Origin: Clostridium sp. Cult2
Lineage (GTDB): Bacteria > Bacillota > Clostridia > Tissierellales > Tepidimicrobiaceae
Length of the DNA: 43,534 nt
Reading direction: 5' to 3'
Assembly (NCBI RefSeq): GCF_021655075.1
Contig: NZ_PPXX01000052.1
Coordinates: forward strand, 1 to 43,534
Of the stretch, positions 7,781-17,400 are shown piece after piece. Positions within the stretch are counted from its first letter, which is position 1; every line of letters starts with the position of its first letter. The position numbers were made by a program, and so were the translations under genes. Under the pieces are notes generated by a model. It saw only the letters and a program-made list of their open reading frames with translations. It had not been told where the DNA came from and searched no databases.

Positions 7781-9055
7781 CTATTTTGACAATGCTTTAG
7801 AGTCAGAATTAAATACTTCTTCATCCAGTTCTCCTTCTTTTTTAGCTATTATTACAGTACATACTGCATCTCCAGTAATATTTACAGTGGTCCTACCCAT
7901 GTCTACCAATCTATCTATACCCATTATTAATCCAATTCCTTCTATTGGCAAACCGATAGATTGTAATACCATGGATAACATAATAGCTCCTGCACCAGGT
8001 ACTCCTGCTGTTCCTATAGAAGCTAATGTAGCTGTTAAAACTACTGTTAATATAGCCCCAATACTTAAGGGAACATTATATACCTGAGCTATAAAGAAGG
8101 TAGCTACTCCTTGCATAATAGCAGTACCATCCATATTGATAGTGGCTCCTAGGGGAATTGTAAAGGAAGCTATATTTCTAGATACTCCTAATTGCTTTTC
8201 GTTTATGTCTAAATTGATTGGAACAGTTGCATTACTACTAGCTGTTGAAAAAGCTACAGACATGGCAGGGAAAAACTTCTTATAAAACTTTCTAGGACTT
8301 AATCCAGTAAGACCTTTCAACATTCCAGAATAGACTAATCCTGCATGGATAATTAGACCAATATAGACAGCTATTATATACTTTAACAATGGAATTAAAG
8401 CAGCATACCCAACAGTAGCAAAGGTTCTAGCAATTAAACCAAATACTCCAATAGGGGCAAATAGCATTACAAAGCCTACCATTTTCATTACTAGTTCGTT
8501 TAGCTGTTCAAATATCTGGATAATAATTTTAACTTTATCTCCTAATACAGATAAGCCTATTCCCGTAATTATTGCAAATACTATAATTTGCAGCATATTT
8601 CCTTCTGCCATAGCTGATATTGGGTTTCTAGGCACCATTTCATACAAAATTTGTACTAATGGAGTTTTTGCATTGACAGTAGTTTCCACTTGTTCAATTG
8701 CGCCTAAATCCAATCCTATACCTGGCTTTATTAGATAACCTAGGACCAAGGCTAATGAGACTGCAAAAGCTGTAGTCACTAAATAAAACAATATAGTTCT
8801 AGCACCTACCCTACCAAGCTTTTTCACGTCCCCCATACTAGCTGTACCATTAACTAGTGAAATAAATACGAGAGGAACTACCATCATCATAATCCCTCTT
8901 AAAAATACTTGCCCTAATAATTGAAAGATTCCATCGATTAAAATATCATCTTTAAAAGTCCCAGCTGGTAATCGATAAACAATAATCCCAACTACTAGAC
9001 CTATCAATAGGCCTATAAAAATTTTAGTCGTCAAACCCCTTCTCTTATTGCTCAT
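7781..9055 (-). CDS. Dicarboxylate/amino acid:cation symporter (DAACS, GltP/GltT type)
   Basis: 424 aa, the usual length for this secondary transporter family, with eight predicted membrane helices and two re-entrant loops. Signature elements appear in order: the serine-rich AFSTASSNATVPI of hairpin 1, the NMDGTAIMQG unwound helix 7 that binds cation and substrate, and GVPGAGAIML of hairpin 2. The helix-8 sequence MGRTTVNITGDA has the Arg/Thr/Asn arrangement seen in acidic substrate transporters. It likely imports glutamate, aspartate or C4-dicarboxylates with Na+ or H+. Monocistronic: promoter at 9108-9136 and terminator at 7744-7775. The SD is AAGGGGGG. Confidence 0.92.
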   Translation of the reverse strand: MSNKRRGLTTKIFIGLLIGLVVGIIVYRLPAGTFKDDILIDGIFQLLGQVFLRGIMMMVVPLVFISLVNGTASMGDVKKLGRVGARTILFYLVTTAFAVSLALVLGYLIKPGIGLDLGAIEQVETTVNAKTPLVQILYEMVPRNPISAMAEGNMLQIIVFAIITGIGLSVLGDKVKIIIQIFEQLNELVMKMVGFVMLFAPIGVFGLIARTFATVGYAALIPLLKYIIAVYIGLIIHAGLVYSGMLKGLTGLSPRKFYKKFFPAMSVAFSTASSNATVPINLDINEKQLGVSRNIASFTIPLGATINMDGTAIMQGVATFFIAQVYNVPLSIGAILTVVLTATLASIGTAGVPGAGAIMLSMVLQSIGLPIEGIGLIMGIDRLVDMGRTTVNITGDAVCTVIIAKKEGELDEEVFNSDSKALSK

Positions 9056-9072
9056 AAAATCCCCCCTTAAAA

Positions 9073-9112
9073 ATAATAATCATAACTATTTTAAAATAGT
9101 TATGATTATTAT
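9073..9112. promoter_or_regulatory. Perfect 40-bp AT-rich palindrome at the symporter promoter
   Basis: Two exact 20-bp arms meet with no loop at 9092/9093 (central ATAGTTATGATTATTAT arm). The palindrome overlaps the -10 box and covers the predicted transcription start, ending 6 bp before the Shine-Dalgarno. It could be a repressor operator or a 5'-UTR hairpin. A following T5 makes a weak terminator role also possible. Confidence 0.6.
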
Positions 9113-9136
9113 ATATTGACTTAATCTATTAATCAA
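9108..9136 (-). promoter_or_regulatory. Sigma-A promoter of the symporter gene
   Basis: Minus strand: TTGATT (9136-9131), 17-bp spacer, perfect TATAAT (9113-9108). The -10 box is embedded in the edge of the 40-bp palindrome. Confidence 0.65.
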
Positions 9137-9160
9137 GTGTGAATTTTCTGACAATTCTTG

Positions 9161-9190
9161 CCGATAGATGGAAGTCTTTCCATCTATCGG
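9161..9190 (-). terminator. Hairpin overlapping the gatB stop codon
   Basis: A perfect 12-bp stem (CCGATAGATGGA / TCCATCTATCGG) with a 6-nt loop contains the gatB TAG. There is no T-run after it on the minus strand, so it may protect the 3' end or act as a weak or factor-assisted terminator. Confidence 0.5.
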
Positions 9191-10614
9191 TTTTCTATCA
9201 TCTCTGTAACCATTTTATTTACCATTTGTGGATTGGCTTTACCTCTTGTAGCCTTCATCACTTGCCCAATCAAAAACCCTAAAGCTCTATCCTTTCCATT
9301 TTTATAGTCTATAATGGATTGTTGGTTTTCATCTAATACCTTTTCAATAATGCCTATTAATTCACCTTCATCGCTAATTTGGATTAATCCTTTCTTTTTA
9401 ATAATCTCCTCTGGCCTCTCTCCAGTTTCAAACATATCCCTTAATACCTTCTTGCCTATATTGTTACTAATCTTTCCATCATCGATAAACCCAATTAAAT
9501 CTGCTAAATCCTTTGGATGAAATTTTAAATCCTCTATTTCCATTTCTTCATCATTTAATCTTCTTAATACATCTCCCATTATCCAATTGCTAACCTGTTT
9601 AGGATCCTTGGCATATTTATTAGTCTCTTCATAGAATTGTGCTATTTCTCTTGACTGAGTAAGGACTCCTGCATCGTATTCTGGCAAATCATACTCTTTA
9701 ATAAATCTTTCCTTTTTATGATGGGGCAGTTCTGGTAAATTGTCTCTAATTTCTTCAATCCAATCTTGTTCTATTTCAATAGGAGCTATGTCTCCGTCTA
9801 CTGCATATCTATAATCTGCTACTTCTCCCTTTTCCCTCATAACTATGGTTTCATTTCTTACTTCATCCCATCTTCTAGTCTCTCTTTCTGTATCCTTTTC
9901 TTCTTTCAAAAGGGATATATGCCTTTTTTCTTCGTATTCCATTGCCTTTACTGCTGATCTAAAGGAGTTTAGATTTTTCAGCTCTGTAATATTGGTCCTT
10001 TTTCCTGTTTCTAGATCTACAACATTAATATTTATATCACATCTTAAAGAACCTTCCTCCATTTTACAGTCGGAAACTTCGATATATTTTAAAGTAGACT
10101 TCAATTTTTCTAAAAATAGTCTTGCCTCTTCTGGCGTATTCATATCTGGAGCTGTAACTATTTCAATTAATGGTACTCCTGCCCTATTATAGTCTAGTAA
10201 TGAATCCCCTTCCTCCGTATGAATGGACTTTCCTGTGTCTTCTTCTATATGGATTCTTATCAATTTAATCTTTTTAGTACCAGTTTCCATCTCTATTTCC
10301 ACATATCCACCTTCACATAGAGGTATATCATCCTGGCTTATTTGAAATCCTTTAACTAAATCAGGATAAAAATAGTTCTTCCTATCCATTTTAGTTTTAG
10401 TAGCAATTTTTGAATTAAATGCAATACCTGCCTTTATTCCATATTCCAAAACAGATTTATTAAGTACTGGTAAAGCCCCTGGTAGCCCTAAACATACAGG
10501 ACAACAATGGGTGTTAGCGTCTCCGCCAAAAGCATTGGTACAACTGCAAAATATTTTAGTTTTGGTCATTAACTCTACATGTATTTCCAATCCTATTATA
10601 GTTTTATATGCCAT
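9184..10614 (-). CDS. gatB: Asp/Glu-tRNA(Asn/Gln) amidotransferase subunit B
   Basis: 476 aa, the normal size. GatB is the kinase/tRNA-binding subunit of GatCAB, which converts Glu-tRNA(Gln) or Asp-tRNA(Asn) to the amidated forms. It opens with the signature IGLEIHVELMTKTKIFC. The zinc site is formed by C-x-C plus CCPVCLGLPGALP, followed by MDRKNYFYPDLVKGFQISQ. The C-terminal helical and YqeY-like tail ends in KANPQMVNKMVTEMI. The start overlaps the gatA stop by one base (TAATG), giving coupled translation. Confidence 0.97.
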   Translation of the reverse strand: MAYKTIIGLEIHVELMTKTKIFCSCTNAFGGDANTHCCPVCLGLPGALPVLNKSVLEYGIKAGIAFNSKIATKTKMDRKNYFYPDLVKGFQISQDDIPLCEGGYVEIEMETGTKKIKLIRIHIEEDTGKSIHTEEGDSLLDYNRAGVPLIEIVTAPDMNTPEEARLFLEKLKSTLKYIEVSDCKMEEGSLRCDININVVDLETGKRTNITELKNLNSFRSAVKAMEYEEKRHISLLKEEKDTERETRRWDEVRNETIVMREKGEVADYRYAVDGDIAPIEIEQDWIEEIRDNLPELPHHKKERFIKEYDLPEYDAGVLTQSREIAQFYEETNKYAKDPKQVSNWIMGDVLRRLNDEEMEIEDLKFHPKDLADLIGFIDDGKISNNIGKKVLRDMFETGERPEEIIKKKGLIQISDEGELIGIIEKVLDENQQSIIDYKNGKDRALGFLIGQVMKATRGKANPQMVNKMVTEMIENR

Positions 10615-12062
10615 TATTTAACACCCCCTAAAGATAAGTTCTTCTCTAAAGCATAGGCAGCTTTCAATATGTTTATCTCTTTAAATCTATCACCTATTAT
10701 CTGTAACCCAACTGGTAACCTTTCAATATCTCCACAAGGAATGGATAGAGCACATATACCTGCTAAATTAACTGGTACGGTGAATAAATCGGATTTATAC
10801 ATATTCAATGGGTCATCTATATTTTCCCCTATTTTAAAGGGCAATTTTGGTGATGTAGGGGATAGAATAATATCATATTTTTCAAATGTCTTGTCAAAAT
10901 CCTTCTTAATAATAGTTCTTACCTTTAATGCCTTTTTGTAATAATTATCACCATGACTACTGCTTAAAAAATAGGTTCCCATCATTATCCTTCTTTTCAC
11001 TTCTCTACCAAAGGCTTCTCTTCTGGTATTCATATATAATTCATCTAGGGTTTCATACTCCTTTGCCCTATATCCATATCTTATCCCATCAAATCTAGCC
11101 ATATTAGAGCTTATTTCTGCAGTAGATATTGTATAATAAGTTGCAAGGCCATGTTTTATATTAGGTAAAGATATTTCTTCTATATTTGCTCCCAAATCTT
11201 CCAATAGTGCTACGGATTTGTTTATTTGGTCTTTTATCCTATTGTCCATATCTATTTCAAAATATTCTTTAGGTATAGCTATTTTCATTCCCTTTATATC
11301 TTCACTTAATTTATCTAAATAATCGATACCTTCTATATCAACAGAGGTGGAATCCTTTGAATCATGACCTATTATTACCCCTAACATTAAAGCTGCATCT
11401 AGAACATTTCGACCAATTACCCCAATTGTGTCTAAAGAGTTGGCTACAGATATCAATCCATATCTAGAAACTAAACCATATGTAGGTTTAATCCCTACTA
11501 CTCCAGAAAAACTAGCTGGTTGCCTTATGGAACCACCAGTATCCGAACCTAGAGACAGAGCAACTTGGCAAGCTTTTACAGCTGCAGCTGAGCCTCCACT
11601 GGAACCTCCTGGCACCCGTTCTAAATCTATTGGATTCCTAGTTACACCAAAATATGAAGTTTCAGTGGAAGAACCCATGGCAAATTCATCCATATTGGTT
11701 TTCCCTAATATTATTCCATCTTCCTCTTTAATCTTTTCTATTACTGTCCCCTCATAGGTTGGTATGAAATTCTCAAGCATTTTTGAACCACAGGTAGTTT
11801 TAGTACCATAGGTAATAATATTATCTTTAATGCCAATGGGAATTCCTGCTAATAGGCCTAGCTCTTCTCCATTTTTTATCTTTTTGTCTACTCTATCAGC
11901 AGATTTTAAAGCTTCTTCCTTTGTTATAGTAATAAATGCATTTAGTTCATCTTCCAATTCTTCAATCTTTTTTAAATGAGCCTTAACAATTTCCCTACTT
12001 GATACTTCTTTATCCTTAAGCTTTTCTTTCATCTCTATAGCGGTTAATTTTGTAATATCCAT
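10614..12062 (-). CDS. gatA: Asp/Glu-tRNA(Asn/Gln) amidotransferase subunit A
   Basis: 482-aa amidase-signature subunit that releases ammonia from glutamine (or asparagine) for GatB. The Ser-cisSer-Lys triad is intact: Lys79 in GIPIGIKDNI, Ser154 in PGGSSGGSAAAV and Ser178 in SDTGGSIRQPAS. These match the known positions in GatA proteins. Middle gene of gatC-gatA-gatB, 14 bp after gatC and overlapping gatB by one base. Its intact glutaminase contrasts with the altered glutamine sites of the purine enzymes in the same window. Confidence 0.97.
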   Translation of the reverse strand: MDITKLTAIEMKEKLKDKEVSSREIVKAHLKKIEELEDELNAFITITKEEALKSADRVDKKIKNGEELGLLAGIPIGIKDNIITYGTKTTCGSKMLENFIPTYEGTVIEKIKEEDGIILGKTNMDEFAMGSSTETSYFGVTRNPIDLERVPGGSSGGSAAAVKACQVALSLGSDTGGSIRQPASFSGVVGIKPTYGLVSRYGLISVANSLDTIGVIGRNVLDAALMLGVIIGHDSKDSTSVDIEGIDYLDKLSEDIKGMKIAIPKEYFEIDMDNRIKDQINKSVALLEDLGANIEEISLPNIKHGLATYYTISTAEISSNMARFDGIRYGYRAKEYETLDELYMNTRREAFGREVKRRIMMGTYFLSSSHGDNYYKKALKVRTIIKKDFDKTFEKYDIILSPTSPKLPFKIGENIDDPLNMYKSDLFTVPVNLAGICALSIPCGDIERLPVGLQIIGDRFKEINILKAAYALEKNLSLGGVK

Positions 12063-12076
12063 CTTTTCACCTCTTC

Positions 12077-12361
12077 CTAATCCATTACCCTTAGTAATTT
12101 AAAATACCCATATTCTTCTTCTGGTGCATTTTTAAGTACATCTTCTTTATCTAGACTTTTGTCTATTTCATCTTCTCTCAACGGTTGAATATTATTACCA
12201 ATATGGTAAGTTGGCTCAATTCCTTCTGTATCAACTTCTTTTAATATATTCACATAGTCCAATATTTTAGAAAATTCTTCTGTAAAATCCTCTATTTCTT
12301 CTTCTGAAAACTTTATCTTACAGAGTCCTGATAAATATTTAACATCTTCATTTGAAACCAT
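12077..12361 (-). CDS. gatC: Asp/Glu-tRNA(Asn/Gln) amidotransferase subunit C
   Basis: 94-aa small subunit that wraps round GatA and GatB and stabilises the complex. The family pattern is clear: an N-terminal VKYLSGLCKIKFSEEEI helix, FSKILDYVNILKEVDTEGIEPT, then LREDEIDKSLDKEDVLKNAPE. GGAGG lies 8 nt before the ATG. First gene of the gat trio, 71 bp after ligA. Confidence 0.95.
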   Translation of the reverse strand: MVSNEDVKYLSGLCKIKFSEEEIEDFTEEFSKILDYVNILKEVDTEGIEPTYHIGNNIQPLREDEIDKSLDKEDVLKNAPEEEYGYFKLLRVMD

Positions 12362-12432
12362 TATATTACCTCCTTTGCCTTCTTTAATCTTATCACTTTA
12401 GCATATAATCTGCCATTAAAATAATCAATTAT

Positions 12433-14418
12433 CTATCCTAATATCTCTAATAGCCTTCTTTCATCAACTATTTCAATTCCTAACTCTACAGCTCTGTCAT
12501 ATTTAGAACCTGGGTTTTCACCAACAATTACATAATCCGTATTCTTGCTAACAGAACCTGCTACCTTTCCTCCCATTTCTTCTATTTTAGTCTTAATTTC
12601 CTTCCTAGTATAGGCTTCTATGGTTCCAGTAATTACTATTGTTTTATTTGTAAATATGGATTCTTCCACTTTTATCTCTTCATAATGGGGGTTAACTCCT
12701 TCCCACAGTAGTTTATCTATTCCTGCTAGTATTCTATTATCATGGAAAAATTCAATTATGCTATCTGCAATCTTAGGTCCTATATCGGGAATAATAATCA
12801 ATTCTTCATAGCTGGAATTTTTAATGGCTTCTAAAGATTTATAATGTTCTGCTAAATCCTGAGCTGTTTTTAAACCTACATTTGGAATCCCTAGTGCATA
12901 GATAAAAGCATCTAAAGTTGTGTTTTTACTCCTTTCAATGGCTTCAAGTAGATTCTTTGCTCTTTTATCCTTAAATCCTTCAAGCTCCACTAAATCCTCA
13001 TATTTTATCTCATATATATCTCCTATATCCATTAGGTCTAATTCTTCAAATAGTTTCTCTGCAGTTTTTTCACTAAGCCCTTCTATATTCATGGCATCCC
13101 TACTGGCAAAATGTACTATTCTAGATACTAATTGAGGTTTACAATTTAATGAATTGGGACAGAATATATGAACCCCATCCTGAATTAGCTCACTATGGCA
13201 AGCAGGACAATGGGTAGGCTTTTCTATTTCTATAGTCTCCTCATCCGAATCTACTACTCCCATTATTTCTGGAATTACCTCATTAGACCTTCTGATTAAT
13301 ACTCTAGAACCAATGGCTACTTTTTTTCTAAGTATATCATCATAATTGTTCAAAGTAGCTCGTCTTACAGTAGCTCCTGCAATTTCAACTGGATCTAATA
13401 GAGCAGTAGGAGTTACTTTCCCAGTCCTTCCTACATTCCACTGGACGGATAATAGTTTAGTAGTAGTCTCCTCTGCTTCAAATTTGTATGCTATTGCCCA
13501 TCGTGGGAATCTCATGGTATAGCCTAGTACTTCCCTAGTCCTCATATCATTTATCTTTATTACTGCCCCATCTGTTAATATATCAATATTATGTCTTTCT
13601 TCCTCTATTTTTTCTATTTCTTCAATAACTTCTTCTATAGAACTACACTCCTTAGCATAATCATATACTGGTAATCTATTATTCCTAATAAATTCAAGCA
13701 TCTCCAAATGACTGTTGAATTTTTCTTCCTCAATATAACCTATATTATAAAAGTAGGCTGTTAAATTTCTTTCTCCTGTCACCTTTGGGTCAAGATTTCT
13801 TAAAGCTCCAGCAGCTGCATTTCTTGCATTCTTTAATGGCTCCACAGCTGTTTCATTGTATTTATGAAGAGTAGATAAAGGCATTAATCCTTCACCTTGT
13901 ACTTCCATAGTCCCCTTAAAGTCAATCCTTAAGGGAATAGTCCTGATAGTCTTTAATTGAGGTAAAATGGCTTCTCCTACTGTACCATTTCCCCTAGTAG
14001 CTCCTTGGACTAATTCTCCATCCCTATAGGTTAAATTTATTGTCAATCCATCGAATTTATATTCCACCACATAGGTAGGAGAAGGCAGTTTATCTTCATG
14101 GTTATTATTATACTCCTCTATTAATCTTCTAATTCTATTATCCCAATTTATTAATTCTCCATAATTTTGACTTTTATCTAGACTCCAGAGCCTCTCCAAA
14201 TGGAAATGTTTTTCAAACTTATCCAATATCTCCCCACCAACTCTTTGGGTTGGTGAATAGGGAAAAATAGTTCCCGTTTCCTTCTCTAATTTTACCAATT
14301 CATCGTAGAGAAGATCGTACTCTTTATCACTTACTTTTGGTTGGTCTAATGTATAATAATAGTAATTTAAGTCGTTGATTTCCTCAATAAGCTCTTTCAT
14401 CTTCTTAATCCTATCCAT
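12433..14418 (-). CDS. ligA: NAD-dependent DNA ligase
   Basis: 661 aa. Domains in order: an N-terminal Ia domain (NYYYYTLDQPKVSDKEYD, binding NMN); the adenylation domain with the nucleophile lysine at about residue 119 in EYKFDGL and the RGNG motif; an OB fold (NVGRTGKVTPTALLDPV); a zinc finger with CPAC and CPNSLNC at about 400-425; helix-hairpin-helix repeats (about 440-575); and a C-terminal BRCT domain (from about 590, TIVITGTIEAYTR). It seals nicks in replication and repair. It starts 3 bp after pcrA, with AAAGGAG as ribosome site, so the two repair genes are one operon. Confidence 0.97.
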   Translation of the reverse strand: MDRIKKMKELIEEINDLNYYYYTLDQPKVSDKEYDLLYDELVKLEKETGTIFPYSPTQRVGGEILDKFEKHFHLERLWSLDKSQNYGELINWDNRIRRLIEEYNNNHEDKLPSPTYVVEYKFDGLTINLTYRDGELVQGATRGNGTVGEAILPQLKTIRTIPLRIDFKGTMEVQGEGLMPLSTLHKYNETAVEPLKNARNAAAGALRNLDPKVTGERNLTAYFYNIGYIEEEKFNSHLEMLEFIRNNRLPVYDYAKECSSIEEVIEEIEKIEEERHNIDILTDGAVIKINDMRTREVLGYTMRFPRWAIAYKFEAEETTTKLLSVQWNVGRTGKVTPTALLDPVEIAGATVRRATLNNYDDILRKKVAIGSRVLIRRSNEVIPEIMGVVDSDEETIEIEKPTHCPACHSELIQDGVHIFCPNSLNCKPQLVSRIVHFASRDAMNIEGLSEKTAEKLFEELDLMDIGDIYEIKYEDLVELEGFKDKRAKNLLEAIERSKNTTLDAFIYALGIPNVGLKTAQDLAEHYKSLEAIKNSSYEELIIIPDIGPKIADSIIEFFHDNRILAGIDKLLWEGVNPHYEEIKVEESIFTNKTIVITGTIEAYTRKEIKTKIEEMGGKVAGSVSKNTDYVIVGENPGSKYDRAVELGIEIVDERRLLEILG

Positions 14419-14421
14419 ATA

Positions 14422-17400
14422 CTATTCTCCTTTCAATATTTCTATCGGAGCAATGGAAAGCAATAATCTTTTAAGACCTACTTTATCAAAGGCGATTACT
14501 ATCTCTTTATCATTATCCCTTTCCTTTATTTGAACTATGGTACCTACACCCCATTTATTATGCTTAACCTTAGCACCTAAATCAACATCTGTATTATCTA
14601 TAGATGGTTTTGCTATTGGTTTTCTATTTCCTTTAGTATAATCATGTACTGTTACAAGTCCTTTTTTATTATTGGATATCCTTCTTCTAATCCTGTCTGT
14701 TGATGATATAGTATAACCTTCTGGTATTTCATCTATAAATCTAGAAGGCAAAGAATAATTAGTATTTCCATAAATGGTTCTAAGTTTTACTTGGGTAATA
14801 AATAATAGTTTTTCAGCTCTTGTTATGGCTACATAGCAAAGCCTTCTTTCCTCTTCTAATTCTGATTCACTATCCAAAGCCCTAGATATGGGAAAAAGTC
14901 CTTCTTCCATACCTACCATAAACACTACTGGAAATTCCAGCCCTTTAGCTGAATGCACTGTAAGTAAAGTAACGGAATTCTTTATATCTTCTGTTTTATC
15001 CACATCAGAAAGAAGGGAAACCCCTGCTAAAAAATCCTCTAAAGTACCTTCTGGATTTGTTATTTCAAAGTCTATGGCCACAGATATAAATTCTCTTATA
15101 TTGTCCAATCTAGTTTGGGATTCTATGCTAGCTTCCTCTTCCAATTCCTTAATATATCCTACCCCATAGATTACTTCTTCCAAGAATTCTTTTAGACCCA
15201 TTACTTCCTTCATGGCCATAAGTTTATTTATCATATCTATAAAGGATTTTAGACTGTTTTTAGCCCTTGTTGATAGATTTGGTATCTCTTCCACATTTAA
15301 CAATGCACTATATATACTCTCCCCAGTCCCATTAGCATATTCCTCTATTTTCTCTAAAGTAGCATTCCCAATTCCTCTTTTAGGAACATTTATTATTCGT
15401 TTTAAGGATACATTATCTACTGGGTTTTGGATTAACTTTAAATAAGCTATTATATCTTTAATCTCTTTTCTATCATAGAACCTTAATCCTCCAACAATCT
15501 TATAGGGTATGTTTTTTCTCATGAAGATTTCCTCAAAGGTTCTTGATTGAGCATTAGTCCTATAGAGAATGGCAAAATCTGAAGGCTTGTATCCTTCATC
15601 TATAAGCTCTTCTATTTTATTAGCAACAAAATAGGCTTCTTCATCCGAATCTAGAAGGCTTTCCACCACAACCTGATTCCCTTCTTCATTATCTGTCCAT
15701 AATTTTTTATCTTTTCTTTCCAAATTGTTCTTTATCACATGGTTGGCTACGTTAAGTATATTTTGAGTTGAACGATAGTTTTGTTCTAATTTAATGATTT
15801 TAGTATTTGGAAAATCTTTTTCGAAATCTAAGATATTGGTTATATCTGCTCCTCTCCAGCCGTATATGGAATTATGAACCACTATACCTTCACAAATATA
15901 TTGCCTAAAATTAGGAACTGAAATATCATATACAAACCCTTTATATTCTTCTACAGTAGTTTCATCTACTAAGTCTTCTATTATTTTTCCATCTTCATAT
16001 ACCGGAATACTCATACTTGGTCTTATATGGGCAGCAGGCATAAAATTAAAATAAGTATCCTCAGTTAATCTTGCTCTTTCAACTATTTCTATCTCTTCAT
16101 CTAATGCTTGAAGATCTTTACCATATTGAAAAGCTTCATCATAATCCACCCTTTCCGTTTCAATCCTCCAAGTACTTCTTTTCCCATTTCTTACTGGAAA
16201 ATTGGAAGTTATAACATTCTTTTTTAATTCATCACCACTTGTGTTAAAACTGATTCTATGGCTATACCAACCTAACTCTAAACCAGATTTCCTCCCGCTA
16301 AAGAAATTCAAATTTCCAATTCGTCTTATAGTCTGTCCGCTAATAACACCATTTGGTCTATGATGAGGATATTCCTCAAATAATAACAAATCCTCCATTA
16401 GTTTCACAACATTGTTTTCAGTATCTATTTCGTCAAATAGTCTATCAATATATTCCTGCCCCAAACTTATATTTCTACCCATTACATGGAAACAAACAGT
16501 TGGTATTTGGTATTTTACAGAAAACAATTGTTCATAGAATATTGCTTCTTCTTTGCTTTCACATGTTCTTAAAATCCATATCTTATCCCCATGTTCTTGA
16601 TTTAATCTAACCATAAGACCGTTTACTATCTGCCCCTCTCTTGATCTTACACCTTGAGTTATACCTATTCTGTAACCTTTATCCTTCCTATACATCAAAT
16701 ATACATATAAAACTCCTGGTTCTGAATTAAGTTTACCAAACATAATATGATTTGGCGTTGCTTTAACTATCTTTCCTGATTTAGTCTTTATTTTTACTAT
16801 TAGTCCTTCATATTCTTTCTTAATTATTTTGCTAATAGCACCTTCTAAAATTTCGCCTTTACCAGATGCAGAATAAACTTTATCTTTTTCTCTTAATTCC
16901 TCTATTGCTATTAACCCATTTGGTGTGGTAATTTTTGAACCTTCAATTACACACTGATCGTCATCCCCTACCACACATAAATTCTTATAACGTTGAGATA
17001 ATAGTCTCACCAATTCATATTGTATCTTGTTTGTATCCTGAAACTCGTCCACAAATATATATTTAAATTTCCTCTGATAATAATCTAGTACATCTGGATT
17101 GGATTTTAGTAATTCTACAGTCTTTATTATTAAATCATCAAAATCTAAGGCATTGTTACTTTTAAGCTTTTTCTCATAGAGCGCATATAACTCCCCTACA
17201 TTTCTACAATAATAGTCATTGTAGTTTTGATTAATGTAAGTATCTGGCTTTATCATCTTATCCTTCAATGAACTAATAACGTTTATTATTGACCTTTCCT
17301 TATACATATCCTTGCTTAAATCCAATTCTTTAATACATTCTTTCATAACAGTAATTTGATCGTCTCTGTCATAGATGGAAAAACTTCTGTCATATCCAAT

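Noticed and set aside
16353-16610. Plus-strand 85-aa open frame inside the intein
   Set aside because: Shadow of the intein coding frame; no start site and unlikely composition.
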